Notes: a model not told the origin generated them from the letters alone. A stretch of 32,912 nucleotides of DNA from an uncultured Prevotellaceae bacterium (GCA_900318915.1 ONMI01000077.1:1-32912); one strand, 5' to 3'. Numbered from the stretch's first letter, positions 8,001-16,919 are shown. Made by a program: numbers and translations.

Positions 8001-8720
8001 ATGAACAAGAGCGAACACCCCAAGATATTGCTGAAGGAGGTACAGCACAAAGAGCTTTACTTCTATCTCAAGACTGAAGTGCTTTATGCACTTACTTTCC
8101 ACTTCGTGAACACCTACTTGCCGCTAAAAGGAGACCGAACCACAGACCAGATGCTGCAGGCAGCGCGGTCGGGCAAACAGAACATCGTGGAAGGATTTTC
8201 TGATGGCGTGACCTCGTCCGAACTGCAATTGAAACTGCTCAATGTGGCGCGGTCCTCACTGAAAGAACTGCGTGCAGATTATGAGGATTATATACAAACG
8301 CGGCATTTAACATGTTGGAACAAGAGTCATCCCCGCTATGCAGAGATGCTCCGATTCTGCTCCGAGCACAATCTTTTGACAGAATACGAGCCATACTTTA
8401 CAAGATGGAATGCTGAGGAACTATGTAATGTGGCCTTGACCTTGCTTCACATGGTAGACAAAATGATGAAGAAATATTTGGTTTATCTCGAGAAGCTATA
8501 TGTGACTCAAGGCGGCATCAGGGAGCGCATGTATGCAGCCCGGACAGGCTACCGAAAGGGGATTGATGAAGAGCTAAAAGATCTGCGGGATGAGAATAAG
8601 GTGCTGCGCCAACGGGTGCCTATCCTTGAGCAAAGGATAGAAGAGCTGCTGCGCGAAAAACGCCATCTGGAGGTATTGCTTCAACAGGAAAGAGAAAGAA
8701 GGAGGCATGATAAATATTGA
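8001..8720 (+). CDS. Four-helix-bundle protein with suffix domain (S23/IVS-related)
   Basis: 239 aa, no signal peptide. Residues about 15-160 match the four-helix-bundle family related to the protein encoded in 23S rRNA intervening sequences (S23): LQAARSGKQNIVEGFSDGV and LLNVARSSLKELRADYEDY are characteristic. The extra C-terminal part, including the charged coiled coil at 190-239 (LKDLRDENKVLRQRVPILE...), corresponds to the 'four helix bundle suffix' variant. AAGG at 7995-7998 sits just before the ATG. The family is often found free in Bacteroidetes genomes and its function is unknown; oligomerising RNA or protein binding has been suggested. The stop codon TGA is the first element of the CTAG repeat array that follows. 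Confidence 0.85.
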   Translation: MNKSEHPKILLKEVQHKELYFYLKTEVLYALTFHFVNTYLPLKGDRTTDQMLQAARSGKQNIVEGFSDGVTSSELQLKLLNVARSSLKELRADYEDYIQTRHLTCWNKSHPRYAEMLRFCSEHNLLTEYEPYFTRWNAEELCNVALTLLHMVDKMMKKYLVYLEKLYVTQGGIRERMYAARTGYRKGIDEELKDLRDENKVLRQRVPILEQRIEELLREKRHLEVLLQQERERRRHDKY

Positions 8721-8782
8721 CTAGGTTTGACTAGTTTGACTAGTTTAACTAGTTTGACTAGTTTTAACTAGGTTTGACTAGG
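8717..8782 (+). repeat. Short tandem repeat array containing the upstream stop codon (unit (T)TTGACTAG)
   Basis: About seven units of 8-10 bp, mostly TTTGACTAG with variants TTTAACTAG and TTTTAACTAG. The first unit includes the stop codon TGA (8718-8720) of the four-helix gene. Each unit carries TGA or TAA plus TAG. The array ends about 18 nt before the menE start at 8801. Confidence 0.9.
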
Positions 8783-8800
8783 CTCTTAATATTTGGAGAT

Positions 8801-9940
8801 ATGACACTAAAAGACTTTCTATCATCTTGGCACAATGGCGAGGAGCGGCTGACGGTGCACACGAGCGGCTCGACGGGCGCGCCGAAGGCGCTGCTTGTGG
8901 AAAAGCGCCGCATGGCGGCCTCGGCACGCATCACGTGCGACTTCCTCGGCCTCGAACCGGGCGACAAAGCGCTGCTCTGCCTGCCCCTCGACTACATCGC
9001 CGGAAAAATGATGGTGGTGCGGGCTCTCACCCGCGGCCTCCGGCTGCTGGCCGTGACACCCTCCGGACATCCTCTGAAAGATATCGATACAAAGAAGGGC
9101 GGCAGATGGCGCGACCTGGCCGCTGCGAAACCCTCCGGACACCCGCTGAGAGAGATCAATATTGAAGAAGGAGGCATCTGGTGCGAACCGGCCGCCTCCG
9201 GGCACCCGCTGAGAGAAATCGATAGGGAGGGGAATGACACCTGGTGCGACTTGGCCGCCATGGTGCCGATGCAGGTGCACCACTCACTGCAGACGGCTGA
9301 GGAGAAGGCCAAGCTGTGGGGCATCCGACACCTCATCATCGGCGGCGGCGCCATCGATGACGAACTTGAGAAACAACTGAAAGACCACCCCCATGCCGTG
9401 TGGAGCACTTACGGCATGACGGAGACCTTGTCGCACATCGCACTGCGCCGACTGAACGGCCCAGAAGCCAGCAGCTGGTACACCCCCTTCGAGGGCGTGG
9501 CCATCCGCCAGAATGAAGACGGCTGCCTGGTCATCGACGCCCCCGAGGTGGCGGAAAGCACCCTGGTGACCCACGACATCGTGGAGATAGCCGCCGACGG
9601 CCGCCGCTTCAAAGTGCTGGGCCGGAAAGACAACGTGATATGCTCCGGCGGCATCAAGATACAGATAGAAGAGGTGGAACGGCTACTCCGGCCCCATCTC
9701 ACCGCCCCCTTCCTGGTGAGCAAGCGCCCCGACAAAGTGCTGGGCGAAGCTGTCGCCCTTCTGACGGAAGCCACCGACCTGGCAGCCATAGAAGGAATCT
9801 GCCGCACCGTGTTGCCCCCCTACTGGCGTCCGCGCCACTACCAACACACCAGTCATCTGCCGCTTACCGAGACAGGAAAACCCGCCCGTGCCGAGGCCGA
9901 ACGCATCATTCGAGACGGTTCGGCAGGAAGGCAGACTTGA
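8801..9940 (+). CDS. menE: O-succinylbenzoate--CoA ligase-like AMP-binding enzyme
   Basis: 379 aa from ATG 8801. MenE activates o-succinylbenzoate with ATP and CoA in menaquinone synthesis. Seen: ATP-binding P-loop TSGSTGAPK near the N-terminus, YGMTET (adenine/substrate motif), GRKDNVICSGGIKI, and the C-terminal lysine motif TETGKPARAEA. It is short, like other Bacteroidetes MenE proteins. An upstream in-frame TTG (8774) lies inside the tandem repeat and is rejected, though GGAG is very close to ATG 8801. Residues about 87-152 hold three degenerate copies of an SGHPL..I..(W/C)..LAA unit that looks like an expansion of one native segment. No other men genes are nearby, so the menE call rests on similarity alone. 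Confidence 0.82.
   Translation: MTLKDFLSSWHNGEERLTVHTSGSTGAPKALLVEKRRMAASARITCDFLGLEPGDKALLCLPLDYIAGKMMVVRALTRGLRLLAVTPSGHPLKDIDTKKGGRWRDLAAAKPSGHPLREINIEEGGIWCEPAASGHPLREIDREGNDTWCDLAAMVPMQVHHSLQTAEEKAKLWGIRHLIIGGGAIDDELEKQLKDHPHAVWSTYGMTETLSHIALRRLNGPEASSWYTPFEGVAIRQNEDGCLVIDAPEVAESTLVTHDIVEIAADGRRFKVLGRKDNVICSGGIKIQIEEVERLLRPHLTAPFLVSKRPDKVLGEAVALLTEATDLAAIEGICRTVLPPYWRPRHYQHTSHLPLTETGKPARAEAERIIRDGSAGRQT
9059..9256 (+). repeat. Intragenic tandem repeat within menE (units 72, 63 and 63 bp)
   Basis: Three direct copies beginning CCCTCCGG or GCCTCCGG at 9059, 9131 and 9194 encode PSGHPLKDID...DLAA, PSGHPLREIN...EPAA and SGHPLREID...DLAA. All copies keep the reading frame, and divergence between copies shows they are not recent identical duplications. 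Confidence 0.85.
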
Positions 9941-10247
9941 CGAAATGTAACATTTTGTTTTGCTCTACTAACATTTCTAAAAAAATAGGCCAGAAAGAAG
10001 GAGAGTATGACATAGAAAATACTATGCTGTAGAGCACACTTGTCAAAAAAAAGCGGACAGAAAGCGAACCATACTGTTAAAAAATGTTTATTTCTATCAT
10101 TTTCTTAACGAATTTTGCCATTTCTTAAAAAAAATGTCTACTTTTACAATCATTTTAACTGAAAAGTCGATCTGAGAAAAACAACAAACCATAATTTTCT
10201 ACTATCTAATATCTAATATCATTAACGAATCCTAAAATTAAAAAGCA
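9941..10247 (+). other. Intergenic region and leader upstream of susC
   Basis: AT-rich, no gene. It holds an 8-bp inverted repeat TGCTCTAC (9961-9968) / GTAGAGCA (10029-10036), a nested CATAG/CTATG hairpin (10011-10026), the likely susC promoter, and a tandem heptamer TATCTAA-TATCTAA-TATCATT near 10204-10222 in the leader. No Rho-independent terminator for menE was recognised. Confidence 0.55.
10114..10146 (+). promoter_or_regulatory. Probable susC promoter
   Basis: TTTG (10114-10117), 21 nt spacer, then TACTTTTA (10139-10146), one mismatch from TAnnTTTG. It predicts a leader of about 95 nt before the ATG at 10248. Confidence 0.5.
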
Positions 10248-13200
10248 ATGGAAAAGGAAAAGAATGCAAGAGGACTCTTGAGCAGAGTTCTATGGTCAAT
10301 GCTTTTCATGCTCTTTAGCGTGGGAGTCTATGCACAGGACATTACTGTGAAAGGCACCGTAGTAGACCAGTACGGTGACCCCGTGATTGGCGCCACAGTG
10401 AAATCTGCCGGCGGCAAGACGGGAACAGTGACCAACGTAGACGGAGAGTTCCTCCTCAAGTGTCCGGCCAACAGCCAGATTGAGGTGAGCTACATCGGTT
10501 TTGCTCCTCAGACAGTGAAAGCTGCAGGCAACGTGAGCGTTGTTCTTCAGGAAGACGTTCAGGGTCTGAGCGAAGTGGTGGTGACCGCCCTTGGTATCAA
10601 GAAAGATGCCCGTAAGGTAGGTTACGCCGTGAGCCAGGTGAAAGCCGAGGACCTTGTGAAGACAGGTGCTCCCAACTTTGCCTCCGCTCTTTACGGTAAG
10701 GCAGCCGGTGTGCGTGTGAACGCCGCTCCTGGTGGTAACGTTTCGGCCGTTTCGATGACGGTTCGTGGTCTTACCTCCATCTCCGGTAACACCCAGCCTC
10801 TGATTGTGATGGACGGTATGCCTATCCGCAACGGTAACACCAACAACGAAGGCTACTGGACCGACCAGCGCATCCGTTCGAACGGTTTGGTGGATATCAA
10901 CCCCGAGGACATCGAGAGCATCTCGATTCTGAAAGGTGCAGCCGCATCTGCCCTCTACGGTTCTGAGGGTAACAACGGTGTGGTGATGATTACCACGAAG
11001 AAGGGCAACAACGGTGGCGGTACCCATGTTGACTTCAACGCCAACCTGAGCTGGGACCACCTGGCCTACATGCCCGACATGCAGACCGACTTCGGTCCTG
11101 GTTACGACAACTGGGTTCTGGGCAACGATGACCCCGCCGCTCTGACCGGTTTCCGCCAGGTGCGTGTAGACCGCGACGGCAAGACCATCACCACCCCGAG
11201 CCGTGAGACCTACTACTCGTATGGTCCCCGTTACGACTCGAGCAAGAGTGTGACCTACTTCGACGGCACCGTACGTCCTTACGAGGCCATCGGCGGCAAC
11301 CAGTGGGACGAGGTGTTCCGCACCGGTTTCAACCAGAACTACAATGTCTCCATCACCAACAGCACCGAGAAGAACAATGTACGTTTCTCTTACACCTACA
11401 GTGATGTGGAGGCCATGCAGTACAACTCTAACAACCACAAGCACAACTTCAACCTGGCCGGTACGCTGAACATTCTGAAGAATGTGAAGTTGAACTACAA
11501 CGCCACGTACCTGAACCAGTATATCAAGAACCGCCCGTACCGTATCACCCGTATCGTTCAGAACTACTCGGGTATGTTCGGTTCTTTCACCGATGTGAAA
11601 TACATCCGTGAGCACACCATGACCAGCCTTGGCTACATGAACAGTATTTCCGCAGCCAACGGTGGTACCGCTAACACCTTGACTCCCGACGAGCAGTTCC
11701 TCTACACCCCGATGGGTTCGACCTCACTGATCAGCGAGTACTTCTGGAACATTCTGGGCCGCACCCAGGAGGAGTACCACAACCGTTTGATTGCCAGCGT
11801 GAACCCCAGTTGGGAGATTATCCCCGGTCTGACCCTGAGCGGCCGTGTGGCCACCGACCTCACCTCCGACCGTCAGGAGAACAAGAACTATTCTGAGAAC
11901 TCGCACATCTTCTCCACCAACGGAGAGTACAGCGACTCTTACAGTCTGGCCAACAGCCAGTACGACATTGTCTACGGCGACGTGATGCTGACCTTCGACA
12001 AGGTATTTGCCGACAAGCACAATGTGCAGGCCAACCTGGGTTACAACGCCCGCCAGGAGACCTACTATCTCTCGAATGTAAGTACCAGCAAGGGTCTGAG
12101 CCAGGAGAACTGGTTCAACCTGTATGCCTCTGTAGGTGCAAAGAACGCCTCTTCAGACGAGAAACACCTGCTGCGTACCGGTGCTTTCCTGACCGCCTCT
12201 TACGGTTATGACAACTGGGCCTACATTGAAGGAACTATCCGCAACGAGAAGACCTCTACGCTGAAGAACGGCAACAACTCGTTCTGGTATCCCTCTGTCA
12301 GTGCCAGTGTAATCTACACCGAGTTGCTGAAAGACAAGCGTCCGGCTTGGTACGACTATGGTAAGGTACGCGTGAGCTACGGTATCGTGGGTAACGACCC
12401 CGGTGTGTACTTTGCCAACAACGCCTTCAGCCAGGGCAGCGTGAAGCACCCCAATGACATTGTTTACAACTACATTGAACCCTCCGTAGGTAACGAGGGA
12501 CTTCGTCCTGAGGAGAAGAGAGAGTTTGAAATCGGTATCGAGAGCAAGTTCTTCAAGAACCGCCTCGGCTTCGAGCTCACCTACTACAGCAACGACATCA
12601 AAGACCAGTTGCTTAGAACCACAGCCGCCGCTGCCATGGGTGGCCAGAGTATGTGGATGAACATTGGTGACCTGAAGAACCAGGGTATTGAGTTTGCCGC
12701 TTACGGCACCCCGTTTGAGAACAAGGACTGGCGTTGGGATGTACGTGCCAACATAGCCTGGAACAAGAATGAGGTGAAGAAGCTGGCCGAGGGTCTCGAT
12801 GTTCTGTCGCATGCCAACTTCGACAACGGCGCCGCTACCATCGAGTCGCACGTTGGCGAGCCTATGGGTGATTTCTATGCCTATGTACACAAGCACCTGT
12901 ACCGTATGAGCGACGGCTCGCTCATGTCGACCGGTCCCGAGCTCGACGATGTATTGGACCACAAGACCCTTTCCATCAAGGAAGACCTTGGCAAGCTGAC
13001 CCAGGACGGTTACTATGTGACCGATACCTCTCAGCGCCGCAAGGTGGGTAACGCCATGCCTAAGGTGATTGGTGGTTTCGGCACCAGCCTCACCTGGAAG
13101 AATTTCACCCTCGACATGTCGTTCGACTTCCGCATCGGCGGTGACGTGATCAACCAGCCTTGGCAGTACTACATGGACACCGGTATCATCAAGGACGCTG

Positions 13201-13739
13201 TTGGCGTGCGTGACGGCAAGAGCGGCGGTATCTACTACTACTGCGACCCCGTGGGAGGAGTTCAGAGCATTGACAATGTCAGTTCCATCCATATCATCGA
13301 CGCTCCCTCCAACTATGAGCGTGGTGTAACGAAGGTTGGCGACAGCTGGGTATACGACAATGGTGTGATTCAGGATGGTGTGAATGCCGACGGTACTCCC
13401 AACAACGTGGTGGTTACCCAGTTCGGTATCAACGACATGCAGTATGGTTGGGGTACCAGCTCCACCCAGAGCTATGAGGAAGCCGTTCAGAAGAACAGCT
13501 ATGTGAAGTGCCGTGAGATCAGCCTGGCCTACACGCTGCCCCGCACCTTCACCAAGAAGTTCGGTTGCAACAACCTGACTGTTTCGGCCTTCGCCCGCAA
13601 CCCGTTCTACTTCTACCGTTCGCTTAAGTTGTTCGACGCAGAGACGACCGACGGAACCAACTGGGTATACCAGGCTCAGGTAGGTGGTTCTACCGCCAGC
13701 GCCCGTACCTTCGGTTTCTCGCTCCGTGCAAGCTTCTAA
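10248..13739 (+). CDS. SusC-family TonB-dependent outer-membrane transporter
   Basis: 1163 aa. The signal peptide ends near VYAQ (residues about 10-30). An N-terminal carboxypeptidase-regulatory-like domain follows (ITVKGTVVDQYGDPVIGATV..., about 33-110). Then comes the TonB plug (LSEVVVTALGIKK, then VRGLTSISGNTQPLIVMDG and SILKGAAASALYG) and a 22-strand-type barrel ending GFSLRASF with C-terminal Phe. SusC proteins import oligosaccharides using TonB energy and are capped by a SusD lipoprotein, encoded here 50 bp downstream. Codon use is biased to GGT/CGT types, as expected for high expression. The substrate cannot be read from sequence; the downstream enzymes suggest N-glycans. Confidence 0.97.
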   Translation: MEKEKNARGLLSRVLWSMLFMLFSVGVYAQDITVKGTVVDQYGDPVIGATVKSAGGKTGTVTNVDGEFLLKCPANSQIEVSYIGFAPQTVKAAGNVSVVLQEDVQGLSEVVVTALGIKKDARKVGYAVSQVKAEDLVKTGAPNFASALYGKAAGVRVNAAPGGNVSAVSMTVRGLTSISGNTQPLIVMDGMPIRNGNTNNEGYWTDQRIRSNGLVDINPEDIESISILKGAAASALYGSEGNNGVVMITTKKGNNGGGTHVDFNANLSWDHLAYMPDMQTDFGPGYDNWVLGNDDPAALTGFRQVRVDRDGKTITTPSRETYYSYGPRYDSSKSVTYFDGTVRPYEAIGGNQWDEVFRTGFNQNYNVSITNSTEKNNVRFSYTYSDVEAMQYNSNNHKHNFNLAGTLNILKNVKLNYNATYLNQYIKNRPYRITRIVQNYSGMFGSFTDVKYIREHTMTSLGYMNSISAANGGTANTLTPDEQFLYTPMGSTSLISEYFWNILGRTQEEYHNRLIASVNPSWEIIPGLTLSGRVATDLTSDRQENKNYSENSHIFSTNGEYSDSYSLANSQYDIVYGDVMLTFDKVFADKHNVQANLGYNARQETYYLSNVSTSKGLSQENWFNLYASVGAKNASSDEKHLLRTGAFLTASYGYDNWAYIEGTIRNEKTSTLKNGNNSFWYPSVSASVIYTELLKDKRPAWYDYGKVRVSYGIVGNDPGVYFANNAFSQGSVKHPNDIVYNYIEPSVGNEGLRPEEKREFEIGIESKFFKNRLGFELTYYSNDIKDQLLRTTAAAAMGGQSMWMNIGDLKNQGIEFAAYGTPFENKDWRWDVRANIAWNKNEVKKLAEGLDVLSHANFDNGAATIESHVGEPMGDFYAYVHKHLYRMSDGSLMSTGPELDDVLDHKTLSIKEDLGKLTQDGYYVTDTSQRRKVGNAMPKVIGGFGTSLTWKNFTLDMSFDFRIGGDVINQPWQYYMDTGIIKDAVGVRDGKSGGIYYYCDPVGGVQSIDNVSSIHIIDAPSNYERGVTKVGDSWVYDNGVIQDGVNADGTPNNVVVTQFGINDMQYGWGTSSTQSYEEAVQKNSYVKCREISLAYTLPRTFTKKFGCNNLTVSAFARNPFYFYRSLKLFDAETTDGTNWVYQAQVGGSTASARTFGFSLRASF

Positions 13740-13789
13740 GTTATATTTAAACTATTCTGTTTATCTAATTAGGAACTTTTTAAATAGAA

Positions 13790-15379
13790 ATGTATATGAA
13801 AAAGATAATTTATATGGCCTTTGCCGCCATGGGACTTATGACGCTTGCTTCTTGCTCGGACTCTGACTACGATGAGAAGTACGCCAACCCGTCCAAGACC
13901 TCGACCGTGGGTGTTCCGCAGGTGTTTACAGGCATTCTTCAGACCGGCAACACCTGGATGAACCCGGTATACTACCGCTACTATACACAGTCGACCACCT
14001 CTGGCTGTTTCTCGGGTGTGATTGGCAACGCCAACGGCCGCGGTCGTTTCCGTGGTGCCAGCGAGGGATATTTCAACACCCGCTGGATGGACTTCTACAA
14101 CATGTTGACCCAGTACCGTGTGCTGGAGGATGCCTACGGCAAGCTGCCCGACAGTCAGAAAGACGCCAACAAAATCTTCCTCCTTCTGGGCCGCACCGTG
14201 ATGCAGGCACAGTTGCATGAAGTTCTCTCTATCTGGGGTGACGCTCCCTACACGGGCGCCGGTACCCTCTGGATGGACGGTGACTACGCAAGAGCCAAGA
14301 CCGACATCGTGTACGATGACGATGTGGAGGTATACCGTCAGATTCTTGCTGACCTGAAGGAAGTGGGCGACTTCTTTGCCGCCGGCAACCTGAGTGCCAT
14401 CGGTCTCACCTCTCTCAAGACCCAGGACTTCACCAGTGCCGAAGGCAGTGCCGACATCTGGCAGCGCTATGTGAACTCCCTGCGTCTGCGCATCGCCCTC
14501 CATCTGGCCACCAATGGTGACCTGACCTCCGAGGCCCGCAGCGCCATCGCCGAGATACTGAACAATTCGGCCAAATATCCCCTCATTGAGACCAACGAGC
14601 AGAACATTGGTGTGAACGGTGACACCCAGACCGACAACTTCAACTATGGCAAGAGCATCGCACAGGCTCTGGCCGGCCGTTCGGAGGGTTCCGGTTCCCA
14701 GGCCATGCTCGACGCCATGAACGTGCCTGCCAACGGTATCCCCGATGCCAACACCGACCCGCGTCTGCCCGCCATCTACGACTGCAACCCCGACGGTGAG
14801 TACATTGCCTACAACAACGCTCTGACCAGTGCTCAGATCAGCAACATCGCCGACGAGAAGAACAAGGAGTATTTGGCAAGAGACAAAAAACTGATTGCCA
14901 ACTACTACTGCTACATCGACTCCATCGCCTTCGCAGGCTACGAAACCTATAAGGGCAACGCCAACCTGAACGGTGTATGGATCAGTGCCGCCGAGGTAGC
15001 CCTGAGCAAGGCTGAGGCCTATCTGATGGGTTACGGTGTGAGTGCCGACGCCGCCAAAGCAAAGACCGAATTCGTAAAGGGTGTGGTGCTCTCCGAGGAG
15101 TACTACTGGAACATGAAAACCAAGTCCTCGCTCTATGTGGAAGGCAACGACAGCTACCATGGATTCCGTGAGCTGGTAGTTCCCACCACCGACGACTTCA
15201 CCGCCTATGCCGAGAAGATTTGGGACGCCTCGCAGCGTGTCATCGCCACCCAGATGTGGCTGAACTTCGGCTACATGAACGAGCTGGAGGCTTGGAACGT
15301 GGTACGCCGTACCGGTTTCCCGACCGTGAAGTTTGCCCGCGACACCCAGCAGGAGTACCTACAACAAGGACAACTATGA
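13790..15379 (+). CDS. SusD/RagB-family glycan-binding lipoprotein, C-terminally frameshifted
   Basis: 529 aa as it reads now. Lipoprotein signal with lipobox LASC; acidic residues after Cys (SDSDYDE) fit the export signal of surface lipoproteins. An ATG at 13796 (MKKIIYM...) is an equally good start. The sequence matches the SusD-like family that pairs with SusC: GRTVMQAQLHEVLSIWGDAPY (about 138-158) and NELEAWNVVRRTGFP near the end. The last residues, YLQQGQL, are not family-like. In another frame, from 15360 to a stop at 15465-15467, the DNA encodes a plausible native C-terminus (YNKDNYEEAVKKNY...LFWAKDNYYSLY). A deletion or sequence error at about 15355-15362 therefore probably replaced the last 35 or more residues. 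The core fold may still form. Confidence 0.9.
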   Translation: MYMKKIIYMAFAAMGLMTLASCSDSDYDEKYANPSKTSTVGVPQVFTGILQTGNTWMNPVYYRYYTQSTTSGCFSGVIGNANGRGRFRGASEGYFNTRWMDFYNMLTQYRVLEDAYGKLPDSQKDANKIFLLLGRTVMQAQLHEVLSIWGDAPYTGAGTLWMDGDYARAKTDIVYDDDVEVYRQILADLKEVGDFFAAGNLSAIGLTSLKTQDFTSAEGSADIWQRYVNSLRLRIALHLATNGDLTSEARSAIAEILNNSAKYPLIETNEQNIGVNGDTQTDNFNYGKSIAQALAGRSEGSGSQAMLDAMNVPANGIPDANTDPRLPAIYDCNPDGEYIAYNNALTSAQISNIADEKNKEYLARDKKLIANYYCYIDSIAFAGYETYKGNANLNGVWISAAEVALSKAEAYLMGYGVSADAAKAKTEFVKGVVLSEEYYWNMKTKSSLYVEGNDSYHGFRELVVPTTDDFTAYAEKIWDASQRVIATQMWLNFGYMNELEAWNVVRRTGFPTVKFARDTQQEYLQQGQL

Positions 15380-15467
15380 AGAGGCTGTGAAGAAGAACTA
15401 CTCCGAGCCCACCGGCTACTACACCAAGCTGTTCTGGGCCAAGGACAACTACTACTCACTCTACTAA
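15360..15467 (+). pseudogene. Out-of-frame remnant of the SusD C-terminus
   Basis: The frame 15360-15467 reads 35 residues beginning YNKDNYEEAVKKNY and ending AKDNYYSLY, then TAA. Composition, codon use and sequence look like the usual end of SusD proteins of this type, but it is in a different frame from the upstream gene. The segment normally joining the two parts (a Pro/Tyr-rich stretch in relatives, from memory) seems missing. Confidence 0.8.
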
Positions 15468-15478
15468 GGTGCGACCTC

Positions 15479-15560
15479 TGCAATAAGAAAGATTCGTTCT
15501 TCCTATTGCAAGCCCATAAGATTTCTCCGCAACGGCGCAAACCGTTGCGGAGTTTTTTTT
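15479..15560 (+). terminator. Hairpin plus strong terminator after susCD
   Basis: The terminator proper is CTCCGCAACGG (15525-15535) paired perfectly with CCGTTGCGGAG (15542-15552), loop CGCAAA, then eight T. A preceding hairpin pairs TGCAATA (15479-15485) with TATTGCA (15504-15510). The terminator probably lowers expression of the downstream genes relative to susCD. Confidence 0.92.
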
Positions 15561-15635
15561 GTCGGCGGACAAGATTCGGACACAAAAAACGTTATACAAG
15601 AAAAGAGCAGAAAGAACCCCTAAAAAACACGCCCC

Positions 15636-16919
15636 ATGAAACAGCATAGCATTTACCTTACCGCGGTGATGAGCGCCCTCGTGCTGAGCACCACCAGTTG
15701 CAGTGTATTGAAACGCCACTCCGACGACTGGACCCGTAACACCACCTACATGATACCCGAGCACAAGGAGATACAGCTCACCGCCGAGCAGCAGCAATAT
15801 GTGACGAAGAACAACACCTTCGGCTGCCGCCTTTTCAGCGAAGTGGTGAACGGGAAACCGGAGGAGAGCGCCATCGTGTCGCCCCTCAGCGTCACCTACC
15901 TGCTCGGCATGCTCAATGCCGGTGCCGAGGGTACGACCCGTCAGGAAATCACCGATGTGATGGGTTTCGGTGATGACCGCGACGCGCTGAACACCTTCTG
16001 CAAGAAGATGCTGAAAGAAGCCCCCCTTGCCGACAGCGGTGTGACCGTGGAGGTGGCTAATGCCCTCCACGTGAACAGCGGTCAGGGCATCAAGCTCCAG
16101 CGGGCATACGAGAACACGGTGACCGACTGTTACGAAGCCTCCGTAGAAGCCCTCGACTTCGGCAAGGACAGCAGCAAGAAGATGATAAACAGCTGGTGCA
16201 GCAAACACACCCACGGCATGATACCCAGCATCATCGACAAACTTGACGCCGGCACCCTGATGGTGGCCCTCAACGCCATCTACTTCAAGGCCACCTGGAA
16301 CGAGCCCTTCGACCCCAAGGACACCCGCCAGGCCGATTTCACCTTGCCCGACGGCCGGAAGGTGAAGCGGCAGCTGATGCACCGCCACGCCTATGTCCAA
16401 TACAGCCAGAACGAGGATTTCGCCATGCTCTGCCTGCCCTACGGTGACAAAGGCTACTGCATGTATGTGCTCCTACCACAACCCGGCAAGACCACCGGCG
16501 ACATCATCCGCCAACTTGATGACGAGCGCATCCGCAAGGCCCTCCGCCAGCAGTACAAGGCAGAGGTGGACATTCTGCTACCCGCATTCACCACTGAGAG
16601 CGACACCGAGCTGAACGATGTTCTGAAAAAGATGGGCATGCCCACCGCCTTCGCCCCCCGTGCCGACTTTTCGCGCATCAGCAATGCCCCCCTCTACATC
16701 GGTTCGATGAAGCAGAAGGCCAAGATAGAAGTGAACGAGGAAGGCACCAAGGCTTCGGCTGTGACAGTGGCAGAGATGCTGCTGGGTTCAGCGGCGGGCC
16801 CCAGTCTACAGCCACAGAAAGTGGATTTTCACGCCGACCGCCCATTTGTGTATCTCATCCGGGAGATGAGCACCGGCGCCCTATTCTTCCTGGGGCAGTA
16901 TCTGGGAGAGGGGAACTAG
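15636..16919 (+). CDS. Serpin-family protease inhibitor, lipoprotein
   Basis: 427 aa. Lipoprotein signal with Cys22 (LSTTSC). The serpin fold is recognisable by FGCRLFSEVV, SAIVSPLSVTYLLGMLNAGA, VALNAIYFKATWNEPFD and the C-terminal DRPFVYLIREMSTGALFFLG. The hinge motif EEGTKASAV (E368 onward) has small residues as in inhibitory serpins. Counting from the hinge puts P1-P1' near G384-S385 (..MLLGS..), suggesting an elastase- or subtilisin-like target. Serpins trap serine or cysteine proteases by an irreversible conformational change. Here it may protect the surface glycan machinery or the cell from host or own proteases. It lies between susD and the glycosidase operon, with no TAnnTTTG box found directly upstream. 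Its TAG stop begins a 9-bp repeat array. Confidence 0.95.
   Translation: MKQHSIYLTAVMSALVLSTTSCSVLKRHSDDWTRNTTYMIPEHKEIQLTAEQQQYVTKNNTFGCRLFSEVVNGKPEESAIVSPLSVTYLLGMLNAGAEGTTRQEITDVMGFGDDRDALNTFCKKMLKEAPLADSGVTVEVANALHVNSGQGIKLQRAYENTVTDCYEASVEALDFGKDSSKKMINSWCSKHTHGMIPSIIDKLDAGTLMVALNAIYFKATWNEPFDPKDTRQADFTLPDGRKVKRQLMHRHAYVQYSQNEDFAMLCLPYGDKGYCMYVLLPQPGKTTGDIIRQLDDERIRKALRQQYKAEVDILLPAFTTESDTELNDVLKKMGMPTAFAPRADFSRISNAPLYIGSMKQKAKIEVNEEGTKASAVTVAEMLLGSAAGPSLQPQKVDFHADRPFVYLIREMSTGALFFLGQYLGEGN

Noticed and set aside
8774..8800. Upstream TTG start for menE
   Set aside because: Lies inside the CTAG repeat array; the ATG at 8801 fits the MenE N-terminus better.
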